This document shows, piece by piece, positions 8,205-16,381 of a stretch of DNA of 61,888 bases. Below the pieces are notes generated by a model. That model was not told the DNA's origin. It did not search any database and saw only the letters and a program-made list of their open reading frames with translations. Source of the DNA: Paenibacillus naphthalenovorans. Its GTDB lineage: Bacteria > Bacillota > Bacilli > Paenibacillales > NBRC-103111. The stretch is taken from positions 1 through 61,888 of the forward strand of contig NZ_FNDY01000028.1 in the NCBI RefSeq assembly GCF_900099895.1, in the 5' to 3' direction. The position numbers were made by a program, and so were the translations under genes. Each line of letters starts with the position of its first letter. Positions within the stretch are counted from its first letter, which is position 1.

Positions 8205-9004
8205 ATGCGGATTGACCGATATGCAGAATAGACGAGGTAATCGCTTATATTCATCAGCATATGGACGAACCGCTTTCGCTCTCCCGACTGGCCGCTCATA
8301 TCGCCTACAGTCCATACCATTTCACGCGCATTTTCAAAGAAAGAACGGGCATTCCGCCTTTATATTATGTTTCATCCCTCCGGCTGCAAAAGGCAAAAGA
8401 GCTGCTGCTGCGCACGAATTTGAGCGTTCGCGATATTGTATTGGAGATCGGACAGCAGAGTCTGGGAACCTTCACCACCCGATTTACCGAACGGGTAGGC
8501 ATGACGCCGTCGGATTTTCGGAATTCCTCCTTGCTGCAAGCGGAGAGCCACTTCCATACACTGCGGACGCTTAAGCATTGGTACGAATCTCCTCCTGCTT
8601 CCAATCAACACGCCAGAATACAAGGGACCGTCCAAGCCGAGCAGCCTTTTGAAGGCGTCATTCTGATCGGCTTGTTTGCCAAACCGATTCCGGAAGGACT
8701 TCCCCTTTATGGCACACTGCTTTCTTCTTTAGGACATTTTTGTTTTACGGGTGTCAAACCGGGCACCTATTATCTGATGGCTACATCCATCTCCTGGGGG
8801 ATGCAAACCATGGATGTTCTGCTTCCGCATACAACCTTACGCTTCCGGTCAAAACAGCCGATCATAGTCGCACCCTATGGCTCCGTACCCCATCAGCATG
8901 TTATGCTTCACGTTCCCCGTCCGGATGATCCTCCTATCCTGATTTCGCTACCCTTGTTGATGAATAATTTCCTCACTCGGCTTTTTCAATACAATCATCG
9001 TTAA
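8205..9004 (+). pseudogene. AraC/XylS family transcriptional regulator with apparent frameshift near the start
   Basis: The long open part (from ATG 8261, 247 codons) begins inside the HTH domain: LSLSRLAAHIAYSPYHFTRIFKERTG then LRLQKAKELLL, VRDIVLEIGQ and TPSDFR, two helix-turn-helix units. A C-terminal half of unknown ligand function follows. Starting at ATG 8205, which has GGAAGGAAG upstream, one reads MRIDRYAE and then a TAG at 8229. One base inserted near 8228 would join it to IDEVIAYIHQHMDEP, the normal lead-in to this domain. Either one base is missing in the sequence or the gene is damaged; expression from 8261 has no good ribosome site. It is preceded by a good promoter and a cre-like box. 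Confidence 0.7.
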
Positions 9005-9033
9005 GAAACGGATTAACCTTCTATAAGGCTCAA

Positions 9034-9066
9034 AACGCCGTCCTTCCGCAAGGGAAGGGACGGCGT
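9034..9066 (-). terminator. Terminator of the aldo/keto reductase gene
   Basis: ACGCCGTCCTTCC / GGAAGGGACGGCGT hairpin with one bulged G. The minus-strand reading is followed by TTTT; the plus-strand side has no T-run. Confidence 0.65.
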
Positions 9067-9087
9067 CCTGGTCTGATCGGCTTCTAA

Positions 9088-9930
9088 TTAAAAATCAAAG
9101 TTGTCCGGATCCGGGCCGACACGGCGGTTTTGGTTTAACGCATCGATTTGATCCATTTCATCCTTCGTCAGCTCAAAATCGAAGATCGATGCATTTTCGA
9201 TGATCCGGTATTCTTTTGTTGACTTCGGTATGGTGATAACCTCATGCTGCAGATCCCAGCGCAGAATGACTTGAGCGACAGATTTGCCGTGCTTGTCGGC
9301 AATTTCCTTGAGAACCGGATGATCCAGCAGCTGTCCTTGCATTAACGGCGACCAGGCTTCCAGCTGTATGTTATGCTTTTTCGTAAAGCTGAGCAGCTCT
9401 TTTTGCGTCAGGAACGGGTGGAATTCCACCTGGTTCACCATGGGTTTAATTTCCGCACCCTTCATTAGATCCTCCAGATGATGAATCTGGAAGTTGCTGA
9501 CCCCGATCGCTTTAACCCGACCCTGTTGATAAAGGGTCTCCAAAGCTCTCCAAGCATCTTTATATTTGCCAGCCACCGGCCAGTGGATGAGGTAAAGATC
9601 CAAATATGCCAAGCCCAGCTTATTCAGGCTCGTCTCGTAAGCGGCTAGTGTGGATTCATAACCCAGGTCGACCGTCCATACTTTAGAAGTGACAAAGAGC
9701 TCTTCTCTGGCAAGATTGTTCTCGTGAAGAGCTTCGCGGATTCCTTGTCCGACACTGCTTTCATTGCCGTAAATCGCCGCTGTATCGATACTTCGGTAGC
9801 CGTGTCTTACCGCTGATGTAATGGCTTCGACGAGCTCCGAGCCTTCTTCTACTTTAAAAACGCCGATGCCCAGCCAGGGCATTTGAACTCCATTGTTCAG
9901 TGCAATTTTGCTTTGTAAATGTTGGGTCAT
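9088..9930 (-). CDS. Aldo/keto reductase (2,5-diketogluconate / glyoxal reductase type, YvgN/YtbE-like)
   Basis: A 280-residue (beta/alpha)8 NADPH oxidoreductase. The catalytic tetrad is visible: Asp and Tyr in SIDTAAIYGNE (about residues 49-54), Lys in TSKVW (about 82) and His in LIHWP (about 115). WDLQHEVITIPKS near residue 225 begins the cofactor phosphate site. It reduces aldehydes such as methylglyoxal. ATG 9930 follows GGAGG at eight bases. It lies 60 bases downstream of an MFS gene on the same strand and probably shares its transcript. Both are divergent from an HxlR regulator, which commonly controls aldehyde-stress genes. Confidence 0.88.
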   Translation of the reverse strand: MTQHLQSKIALNNGVQMPWLGIGVFKVEEGSELVEAITSAVRHGYRSIDTAAIYGNESSVGQGIREALHENNLAREELFVTSKVWTVDLGYESTLAAYETSLNKLGLAYLDLYLIHWPVAGKYKDAWRALETLYQQGRVKAIGVSNFQIHHLEDLMKGAEIKPMVNQVEFHPFLTQKELLSFTKKHNIQLEAWSPLMQGQLLDHPVLKEIADKHGKSVAQVILRWDLQHEVITIPKSTKEYRIIENASIFDFELTKDEMDQIDALNQNRRVGPDPDNFDF

Positions 9931-9990
9931 AAGGACTGCCTCCAGATTTTATTATTTTATTTATGTCAGTATTTCATGCGGTTCAATGGT

Positions 9991-11205
9991 TCAATGTATT
10001 GATAAGCAGGTTCCCGCAGCTGCGGTTTTCTGTCTTCTTTCCAGAACCATGCTCCAGATTGTGAGGACCACGGCTGCCAATACCATGACTGCGCCGATCC
10101 AAGCCGTATGAATAAGCCCGATGGCATCCGTAACGATACCGCCCAGATAGGCTCCAATGGCAATGCCTGCGTTAAAGGCGGCAATATTAACGGCAGATGC
10201 GACATCGACGGCCCTGGGGGCGTAACGCTCTGCCAGCGTGACGACATAAACCTGAAGTCCGGGTACGTTCATAAAAGCCAGCAATCCCATGCCGAAGATG
10301 GTGATTAATCCCGGAATTTTATACGGGGCGGTGAATGTAAGAAGAAAGAGTATAAGAGCTTGTAAAACAAACATCCACAGCAAGGCCGTAAGCGGCTTTC
10401 GGTTCGCCGCCTTGCCCCCGATGACATTGCCGATGGCGATGGCGATTCCGTACAGCAGGAGAATGAAGGCTACCGTCGTTTCCTTAAATCCGGTGATGTC
10501 ATGCAGTAACGGGGATAAATAAGTGAAAACGACAAAGGTTCCTCCATACCCGAGGGCGGTAATCATAAACGCAAGCAGCATCCGTCCATTAGTGACAAGT
10601 TTCATTTGATCGCGAATCTGTATCTTGCCGCCTTTGCGCAAATGGGAAGGGACAAGGATCATGTTGGCGATGAAAGCAACAATGCCAATGACGACAATTG
10701 AAATAAAGGCTGCGCGCCAGCCCAGCTGCTGGCCGATAAAGGTGCCGAGCGGCACACCGGTAACGGTGGCGACCGTCAGCCCGGAGAACATGATCGCAAT
10801 AGCGCTGGCCCTGCGGTTCTCAGGTACGAGGTCGGCCGCGATGGTCGAACCGATCGACATGAAAACACCGTGAGAGAGCGCGGAGATGACGCGGGCTGTA
10901 AGCAGCATTACAATTCCGCTGGAAAGAGCGGCAAGGCTGTTGCCTATAATAAAAACAAGCATGATCCACACCAGCAGCGTTTTGCGGGGAATGCCCGATG
11001 TCACAGCTGTTAATACCGGCGCTCCGAAAGTAACGCCCAGGGCATATAACGTAACGGTTAACCCGGTTAAGGTAACGGAGATGTTTAAATCTTCAGCGAT
11101 CAGGGGAAGGAGCCCTACACTGATAAACTCGGTTGTTCCAATCGCAAAGGCGCTTATGGCCAAGGCTAGAAGCGCCAACGTACTTCTATTTTTATCCAAA
11201 GACAT
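9991..11205 (-). CDS. MFS transporter, DHA1 family (AraJ/YdhP-like)
   Basis: A 404-residue protein with twelve predicted helices. FAIGTTEFISVGLLPLIAEDL in helix 1 and ITLTG..YALGV.FGAP in helix 2 are typical of the AraJ/YdhP/PbuE branch of drug and metabolite exporters. RVISALSHGVFMSIGSTIAADLV and GVPLGTFIGQQLGWRAAF carry the motif C region. ATG 11205 follows TAGGAGTGG; a GTG at 11214 is less well placed. The gene is divergent from hxlR across a region with two perfect palindromes and upstream of the aldo/keto reductase, so it is likely HxlR-controlled. The substrate is unknown. Confidence 0.87.
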   Translation of the reverse strand: MSLDKNRSTLALLALAISAFAIGTTEFISVGLLPLIAEDLNISVTLTGLTVTLYALGVTFGAPVLTAVTSGIPRKTLLVWIMLVFIIGNSLAALSSGIVMLLTARVISALSHGVFMSIGSTIAADLVPENRRASAIAIMFSGLTVATVTGVPLGTFIGQQLGWRAAFISIVVIGIVAFIANMILVPSHLRKGGKIQIRDQMKLVTNGRMLLAFMITALGYGGTFVVFTYLSPLLHDITGFKETTVAFILLLYGIAIAIGNVIGGKAANRKPLTALLWMFVLQALILFLLTFTAPYKIPGLITIFGMGLLAFMNVPGLQVYVVTLAERYAPRAVDVASAVNIAAFNAGIAIGAYLGGIVTDAIGLIHTAWIGAVMVLAAVVLTIWSMVLERRQKTAAAGTCLSIH

Positions 11206-11227
11206 TCGTTCCACTCCTATCTGGTAA

Positions 11228-11241
11228 TTACCGGCCGGTAA
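11228..11241. promoter_or_regulatory. Perfect 14-base palindrome in the MFS/hxlR divergent promoter region
   Basis: TTACCGGCCGGTAA is self-complementary over its whole length and lies just upstream of the MFS start. It is a candidate operator for the divergent HxlR regulator. Confidence 0.45.
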
Positions 11242-11279
11242 ATGTTATTATGTATCCAGCGGACAAAAATGAACAGTAC

Positions 11280-11293
11280 GTACTTTAAAGTAC
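11280..11293. promoter_or_regulatory. Perfect 14-base palindrome upstream of hxlR-type gene
   Basis: GTACTTTAAAGTAC is fully self-complementary; nearby CATAGGTACTC repeats its GTACT core. It lies 45 bases before the regulator start. HxlR-family sites are typically built on GTAC-containing dyads, so autoregulation is plausible. Confidence 0.55.
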
Positions 11294-11338
11294 CATAGGT
11301 ACTCAAAAGTTCCTATACACCAAGGAGGCAGATGAACG

Positions 11339-11728
11339 ATGACTAAAAAGAAATACAACATCTCGGTTGAGGCTACCCTTGAGGTCATCGGGGGAAAATG
11401 GAAATGCGTCATCCTGTGCCATTTAACGCGCGGTAAAAAACGGACAAGCGATTTAAAACGCCTGATGCCCGGAATAACACAAAAAATGTTGACTCAGCAG
11501 CTCAGAGAATTGGAAGAGGATGGCATCGTGAACCGAATCGTCTATAACCAGGTCCCGCCCAAGGTAGAATATGAGCTCAGTGAATACGGATGGAGTCTCA
11601 AATCGATATTGGATGCCTTATGTGATTGGGGAGAAAAACATATCATCAAAGAATATGGCGATAAATATGCGGTGCTGGAGGATAATATATTAAATCAAAG
11701 TGATGCCGATCTGCAGAGCCTTAAATAA
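11339..11728 (+). CDS. HxlR family transcriptional regulator
   Basis: A 129-residue single-domain winged-helix protein. EVIGGKWKCVILCHLTRGKKRTSDLKRLMPGITQKMLTQQLRELEEDGIVNR is the signature of the HxlR family (recognition helix GITQKMLTQQLRELE, wing YNQVPPKVEYELSEYG). A single Cys (residue 23, KWKCVIL) sits where YodB/HypR-type redox sensors of this family place their sensing Cys. Sensing of aldehydes, quinones or disulfide stress is therefore possible but unproven. The start ATG 11339 follows AAGGAGG. It is divergent from an MFS exporter and an aldo/keto reductase, the expected targets. Confidence 0.9.
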   Translation: MTKKKYNISVEATLEVIGGKWKCVILCHLTRGKKRTSDLKRLMPGITQKMLTQQLRELEEDGIVNRIVYNQVPPKVEYELSEYGWSLKSILDALCDWGEKHIIKEYGDKYAVLEDNILNQSDADLQSLK

Positions 11729-11746
11729 GGCAGCCGGAAAATGTAA

Positions 11747-12100
11747 AAATGAAAGAAATGACCGCCAACTCCGGAAAGAAGGGGTATGAACGTTCACCTT
11801 ATCTGAATTTCAAGAGGCAATAGACCAACAAATTGTTCACAATCGAAATAAAAGTCTTTTTTATGAGTCGGCTAACGGTCAATTTCAAACCATTTTACTC
11901 ATCATCATTTAAAAACCGACGGGAAGTTCGAAGCCTGCGCTCGAAAATATATGGAAATTCTAAACGCGTTAAAGGTTGGCGGAAGCTTTATTTACACACC
12001 GGGTCTTTCTTTTATTGAAGAATTATTAATCGCATCCAACGATTCGTTTGCAGTGGAAGCCGGAAAATATACGACAAAAGTAATTCTAAAGAAACGTTAG
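11747..12100 (+). pseudogene. Decayed remnant, possibly a SAM methyltransferase
   Basis: No intact gene fits here, but three short frames read as parts of one protein. ATG 11747 opens KEMTANSGKKGYE. A second frame from 11790 reads TFTLSEFQEAIDQQIVHNR..LFYESANGQFQTILL. After a shift near 11900 a third frame reads THHHLKTDGKFEACARKYMEILNALKVGGSFIYTPGLSFIEELL and ends TAG 12098-12100. The segment MEILNALKVGGSFIYTPGL resembles the strand-4/5 end of a class I methyltransferase. At least two frameshifts are needed, so this is a relic. The family call is tentative. Confidence 0.4.
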
Positions 12101-12117
12101 AGAGGACGACGATTCCT

Positions 12118-13710
12118 GTGAGAAAGAAGATGTTTTTATGGGCCGGTTCATTGACGCTTTGTTTGAGTTTGCTTCTGCCTTTCGGTAGAGGTCTCGCTGC
12201 GGAGCATCGTGTAAGCGTTACATTGCCAACATTTGAGGTGAAGCTTAACGGAAATAAAGTCGAAAATGAATACCGGGAATATCCGTTACTCGTGTATAGG
12301 GATATCACCTATGTTCCGATGACATGGTATGATTCCAGACTTTTGGGCTTGGAAACGGAATGGACGCAACAGGACGGGCTTAACATTGCTAAAGGAAAAG
12401 TGACTTCATCTTATGTTCCTTACAAAACCGATCATAAACATTCGGGCGGCTACAAGGCAGCCATCCCTGCATTTAAGATTACTATCAACGGCAGGACGGT
12501 GGACAATTCTAAAGAAGAATATCCCCTTTTAAGCTTCAACAACGTGATCTATTTCCCTCTGACCTGGAAATTTGCACATGATGAATGGGGTTGGGAATAT
12601 GTGTGGGACGATAACGAAGGTCTGAATATAAATTCCGGCAACCCTCAGGTGAAAACCGTGGATCTCCCAACCTTTGCAGGTGAGAATGATGTTGCCGTGT
12701 TTAAAGGATATTATTACTTTGCAGAAACCATAGGAAACACGAACCATGTATACAGAGCGCCTGTTCATAACACGTCAAATAAAGAACCGGTATATTCTTA
12801 TGATGTGGATACCTCATACAGCTTTAATAAGCGTTTGAATTTTGAGATCAGAGATGACGAACTCTGGTTCTCTTATCATGTTGGCGGAGCAATCATGGGC
12901 TACGATGTCTATTGCAAGGTAAACGACAATGGAAAGGCTGCAATAGAGCAACAAGGGTATCTCGATTTTAAACAGACTCCGAATGGAACCTTAACTATCC
13001 ATCAATTCGTGCCGCCAGGAGGGAATAATCTATTGCTGGCTGCGGCCGGGCAAGAGAATCAACATGGCAAACGGATAGGGAATCCGAATCTGATCTACGG
13101 ATGGCATGTAACGAATGACGGTACGTCCACAAGCTTTGGCCCAGATCGCTCCACTACCGTTCTCGGAGACGATGTCTATGTGCTGGCATCATCGTATCCT
13201 GTTGAACATGGGGATTTAAACAAGATTTACAAGATCAATATCAAGACAAATGAAACGGAAAAGATCATCCATGCGGAAGTGAGCCATTTTAAAATATTGA
13301 ATCACAAGCTGTACTATGTAAAAGATGCGGATCATTCTTTATATTCAGCGAACCTGGATGGAACGGATGAGCAAAAATTATCCGATCTTCCCGTTGCCAA
13401 TTGGTATGACGAAATCGACGGTCAGGTGTACTACACCGCTGCCAATGTAAAAGGGCAATCCCATCTTTACAGGGTGGAACCGTCCAAAGAAGATGCGCTT
13501 GTAATCAAAGAGCCGGTGGAAAGCGTCCAATTCGTGAATGATAAAATCATATGCAAGCTTGCAGCGGGAGAAGGATATGGCGTTAAGGTATTGGATCAAT
13601 CCGGGGATCTTCATCTGGCCATTACGGATCAGGCGTCAGATGTTTTTGCATATCATGATTTCATTCTCATGGTGTCTGCAAAAGATCAATCGATAAAGGT
13701 GATTCAGTAG
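12118..13710 (+). CDS. Secreted protein with two stalk-type (copper amine oxidase N-like) repeats and a DUF5050-like propeller
   Basis: A 530-residue exported protein. The N-terminal signal peptide (MRKKMFLWAGSL.. ending about residue 28, LAAEH) precedes two similar modules of about 80 residues: FEVKLNGNKVENEYREYPLLVYRDITYVPMTW and FKITINGRTVDNSKEEYPLLSFNNVIYFPLTW. These resemble the stalk domain common in Paenibacillus surface proteins. From about residue 180 come repeated Tyr- and Asp-rich blades (LYYVKDADHSLYSANLDGTDEQKL, VYYTAANVKGQSHLYRVE), like DUF5050/WD-type propellers that display on the cell surface. The start is GTG 12118 with GAGGACGACG upstream. The ligand is unknown. It is probably a single gene. 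Confidence 0.75.
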   Translation: MRKKMFLWAGSLTLCLSLLLPFGRGLAAEHRVSVTLPTFEVKLNGNKVENEYREYPLLVYRDITYVPMTWYDSRLLGLETEWTQQDGLNIAKGKVTSSYVPYKTDHKHSGGYKAAIPAFKITINGRTVDNSKEEYPLLSFNNVIYFPLTWKFAHDEWGWEYVWDDNEGLNINSGNPQVKTVDLPTFAGENDVAVFKGYYYFAETIGNTNHVYRAPVHNTSNKEPVYSYDVDTSYSFNKRLNFEIRDDELWFSYHVGGAIMGYDVYCKVNDNGKAAIEQQGYLDFKQTPNGTLTIHQFVPPGGNNLLLAAAGQENQHGKRIGNPNLIYGWHVTNDGTSTSFGPDRSTTVLGDDVYVLASSYPVEHGDLNKIYKINIKTNETEKIIHAEVSHFKILNHKLYYVKDADHSLYSANLDGTDEQKLSDLPVANWYDEIDGQVYYTAANVKGQSHLYRVEPSKEDALVIKEPVESVQFVNDKIICKLAAGEGYGVKVLDQSGDLHLAITDQASDVFAYHDFILMVSAKDQSIKVIQ

Positions 13711-13820
13711 AAATGGCAAATGCGGTAAACGGATGACCCTCCATATAGCCAGCTTCAAGACCATTTTTTACTAGTGATATGAATACCCAGTTCGGATTTT
13801 TTTTCTCAACATATACTAAA

Positions 13821-13849
13821 TTTACAATAAAATAATATTTTGATAAAAT
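13821..13849 (+). promoter_or_regulatory. SigA promoter of the small kinase-like gene
   Basis: TTTACA at 13821-13826, a 17-base A/T-rich spacer, and TAAAAT at 13844-13849, 55 bases before the TTG start. Confidence 0.6.
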
Positions 13850-13903
13850 ACGCAGCTCCCGAAGTGATGATTCAACATAGGGTTGGAAAGGAGGGAGTCG
13901 ACC

Positions 13904-14344
13904 TTGATTAAATTGGACAGGTACATGAAAAAGAAAATAAAAGGAAAGAAATTCATTGGGGCCGGCAGAACGCGAATCGTATACGATTTAGGCAAACGCC
14001 GTGTGTTTAAAGTAGCCAAATCCAAAAAGGGAATCCGGTCTAATCAAACGGAAGTCATCATGTATAAGTCATCCGAGAGACCGATAAAAAAACACCTTGC
14101 CCGAATTATCGATTACGACACGTCATATCGCTGGGTAACCATGAAAAAGTATAATAAAAAATTCCCCAATATTCCTAAATATAGAAAAAAACTTAAGAAA
14201 TTAGTAAAGAAATTTCATAAAAATGGAATCCTTCCCTCAAGGAGTGTACGCGATTATCATACACCCTATACGCCTAACCTGCGTTTAAAACGGAATAATC
14301 GGGTCGTGGTTATCGATTATGGGAACTTTAAATATAAACGATAA
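13904..14344 (+). CDS. Small basic kinase-like protein (mini protein-kinase fold)
   Basis: A 146-residue, strongly basic protein. FIGAGRTRIVYDLG looks like a glycine-rich loop and RVFKVAK like the ATP-binding Lys strand. VTMKKY could be the hinge. VRDYHTPYTPNLRLK followed by VVVIDYGNF is reminiscent of the catalytic D.H..N loop and the DFG metal site of kinase-like folds (compare YrbL-type and aminoglycoside-kinase-like proteins). The length is half that of a usual kinase, so most of the C-lobe is missing. TTG 13904 is chosen because AAAGGAGGG sits nine bases upstream. Function is unknown; phosphotransfer is inference. Confidence 0.65.
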   Translation: MIKLDRYMKKKIKGKKFIGAGRTRIVYDLGKRRVFKVAKSKKGIRSNQTEVIMYKSSERPIKKHLARIIDYDTSYRWVTMKKYNKKFPNIPKYRKKLKKLVKKFHKNGILPSRSVRDYHTPYTPNLRLKRNNRVVVIDYGNFKYKR

Positions 14345-14561
14345 ATAAAAACAAAAGAAATATGGAGCGCATTGCCGTGAAGGATTATAGGGAATGATGC
14401 ATTTTCGAGGAAAATGAAGGATGTAAATGGAGCTATCGGCAGCGCGGCTCCTTTGTTGTTTATGGCGATCATGAAGACCTGTAATCTTAGGAGAAATCTG
14501 GAGAAAAGTGAATTACATAGAAGAAGTGCAGTTGGGAGCACAACCGTAACACTCTTTCATG

Positions 14562-14597
14562 TAAGCAAGCCCCGGGATGAGGCTTGCTTATTTTTTT
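14562..14597 (+). terminator. Terminator upstream of the SleB-like gene
   Basis: TAAGCAAGCC / GGCTTGCTTA with a nine-base loop followed by seven Ts. The 215 bases before it hold no convincing gene, so it probably ends the kinase-like gene transcript; attenuation of the SleB-like gene is an alternative. Confidence 0.75.
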
Positions 14598-14680
14598 CCA
14601 AATTAATGCCAATAATTGCGGGTTGTGACCCGATACCGTCACCCGGTACAATGAAAAAGGATGAAAGGAGAGATCATACC

Positions 14681-15325
14681 ATGAAAAAATGGACGATGGC
14701 CATCCTTTTCTCATTCCTTTTATTTTTTTCATTTGCGGTATATGCGGATCACGCAAACGCCGCACCAACGCTCAAGATGGGCAGTTCCAATGGGGATGTA
14801 TGGGATGTGCAGTACCGGCTGAAGGTTTTGGGTTACTACCAGCAGCCCCTAGACGGTAAATACGGAGCACACACAGCCTCCGCCGTACGCAGCTTTCAAA
14901 AAAATTACGGCCTCACGGCGGACGGCATTGTTGGGGACCGCACGTGGGCTATGCTTAAAAAATACAGCTTAAATCAGGCGGAAATCGATATCCTGGCCCG
15001 AGTTATACACAGCGAAGCACGCGGTGAGCCTTACATGGGCAAGGTGGCCGTAGGAGCTGTCGTCATGAATCGGATACAGTCGCCTTTATTCCCGAATACA
15101 ATTCAAGGCGTAGTTTTCCAACCAAGAGCCTTTACTGCAGTAGATGACGGACAGTATTGGTTAACACCCGACCGCAGCGCCTATCTGGCAGCCTTCGACG
15201 CCGTACGCGGTTGGGATCCGACGAAAAACTCGCTTTATTACTTTAATCCCGACACGGCAACGAGCGCATGGATTTGGACGCGTCCGCAAGTGTTGAAAAT
15301 CGGTAAGCATATTTTTGCGCGTTAA
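14681..15325 (+). CDS. Cell wall hydrolase, SleB-like (spore cortex-lytic type) with peptidoglycan-binding domain
   Basis: A 214-residue secreted protein. A signal peptide ends near ADHANA. A PG_binding_1 domain follows (KMGSSNGDVWDVQYRLKVLGYYQQPLDGKYG ... DGIVGDRTW). The catalytic Hydrolase_2/SleB domain from about residue 105 contains ARVIHSEARGEP with the catalytic Glu, VAVGAVVMNRI and FTAVDDGQYW. SleB is a lytic transglycosylase that degrades muramic-delta-lactam cortex during germination. This protein is shorter than B. subtilis SleB, so it may instead be one of the vegetative or accessory paralogues. ATG 14681 follows AAAGGAGAG; a much longer upstream reading has no signal peptide at its start. 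Confidence 0.85.
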   Translation: MKKWTMAILFSFLLFFSFAVYADHANAAPTLKMGSSNGDVWDVQYRLKVLGYYQQPLDGKYGAHTASAVRSFQKNYGLTADGIVGDRTWAMLKKYSLNQAEIDILARVIHSEARGEPYMGKVAVGAVVMNRIQSPLFPNTIQGVVFQPRAFTAVDDGQYWLTPDRSAYLAAFDAVRGWDPTKNSLYYFNPDTATSAWIWTRPQVLKIGKHIFAR

Positions 15326-15355
15326 TCCGTTGGAGGATGCATAATCACAACCTTT

Positions 15356-15391
15356 AACCAGTACCCTTATGAGGGTGCTGGTTTTTATTTT
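15356..15391 (+). terminator. Terminator of the SleB-like gene
   Basis: AACCAGTACCCT / AGGGTGCTGGTT stem (one G-U pair), short loop, followed by TTTTTATTTT. Confidence 0.88.
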
Positions 15392-15439
15392 AACTTTTAT
15401 TGGCACCTTTTATAACTTTTATAAAGACAAATTTTGAAA

Positions 15440-15528
15440 ACAGTTTGTCGTCTTTTACATATATTTAGTCACTTTAAATTAGCGGTTTGTCCTGAAAATA
15501 GGCCGCTGCCTCTTTCATCAAGTATGAT
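15440..15528 (+). promoter_or_regulatory. Shared regulatory element upstream of the aldolase operon, with LytTR-like half-sites
   Basis: The order TTTAGT (15464-15469), 15 bases, GTTTGTCCTGAAAAT (15485-15499), 12 bases, CTTTCATCAAGTATGAT (15512-15528) recurs with exactly the same spacing at 21555-21619 before the second TctC gene. TATGAT is a likely -10. Nine-base LytTR-like half-sites (consensus W-M-M-G-T-T-N-R-K) are seen as ACAGTTTGT at 15440 and GCGGTTTGT at 15482, 42 bases or two 21-base steps apart. A weaker copy, ATATTTAGT, lies between them at 15461. A LytTR response regulator lies in the same region, so this is its probable target. Confidence 0.6.
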
Positions 15529-15583
15529 GGCATTACAGAACAAATTAGAGAAGCTGACCATTATGCATTGAGGGAGGGCATGA

Positions 15584-16360
15584 ATGATGCCGAACATGGT
15601 GAAACAGAAATTGAAAAACGGACAGTGTGCCACGGGCTGCTTTATCGGGTTTCATTCTCCATCAGTAGTCGAAATACTCGGACATGCAGGTTTTGATTTT
15701 GTCGTTATTGACAACGAGCATGGCCCGTTTAGCTGGGGAGAAGTCGAAGAGATGATACGCGCCGCGGAATTGGCCGGAACCGTTCCGATTGTACGGGTGG
15801 CTTACGATAAATCCGATATTCAAAAAGCGCTTGACCGCGGTGCGATGGGACTTCATGTTCCGATGGTCAATACGAAGGAAGAAGCGGAAGAAGTTGTGCA
15901 AAAAGCAAAATATCCTCCGGTTGGCAGAAGAGGCACGGCCTATTCATGCAGGTCGGCACAATACGGTAAAGGAGGCGGCGCTGCCTATTTGCAGCAGTCC
16001 AATGAAGAAATCCTGATCGCCGTACATATTGAAACGCCGGAAGCCGTCGACCATATTGATGAGATTATGAGTGTGCCGGGAATTGACATTTGCTATATCG
16101 GTCCAACGGATTTGTCGGTCACGATGGGGTACAGTGCTGAAGGACCGGAGCACCCGGAGGTTCAACAAGCGATGGACCGCGTGATGGCGGCAGGACGGAA
16201 GCATGGGGTTACGGTGGGGATTCAGGTGGCGAGCGCGCCGGCTGTGACCCAAAAACAGCAGTGGGGAGCTCCTTATATCGGTATTGCGATTACACCCGTG
16301 CTGTATAATGCACTCGGAGAAGTCGTAAAAGCCGGTAATCCGTTAAGCCGATCAAAATAA
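15584..16360 (+). CDS. HpcH/HpaI-type class II aldolase (2-keto-3-deoxy sugar-acid aldolase, GarL/HpaI-like)
   Basis: A 258-residue TIM-barrel aldolase. It carries the family residues: FDFVVIDNEHGPFSW with the catalytic His, PIVRVAYD with the substrate Arg, GAMGLHVPMVNT, metal ligand Glu in AVHIETPEAV and Asp in YIGPTDLSVTMGY. The family splits 2-keto-3-deoxy-glucarate (giving tartronate semialdehyde and pyruvate) or 4-hydroxy-2-oxoheptanedioate. The GarR-type reductase downstream favours the first. ATG 15584 or 15587 follows AGGGAGGG. It is the first gene of an operon with a YciI-like protein and the reductase, behind the shared LytTR-like element. Confidence 0.85.
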   Translation: MMPNMVKQKLKNGQCATGCFIGFHSPSVVEILGHAGFDFVVIDNEHGPFSWGEVEEMIRAAELAGTVPIVRVAYDKSDIQKALDRGAMGLHVPMVNTKEEAEEVVQKAKYPPVGRRGTAYSCRSAQYGKGGGAAYLQQSNEEILIAVHIETPEAVDHIDEIMSVPGIDICYIGPTDLSVTMGYSAEGPEHPEVQQAMDRVMAAGRKHGVTVGIQVASAPAVTQKQQWGAPYIGIAITPVLYNALGEVVKAGNPLSRSK

Positions 16361-16381
16361 TCCGGAAGGAGATGAGGATGA

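Noticed and set aside
8197..8574. 125-codon frame starting just before the AraC gene
   Set aside because: It reads the HTH coding region in the wrong frame and has no conserved motif.
14414..14680. 5' extension of the SleB-like gene
   Set aside because: It crosses a strong terminator and places the signal peptide inside the protein; ATG 14681 has a proper ribosome site.
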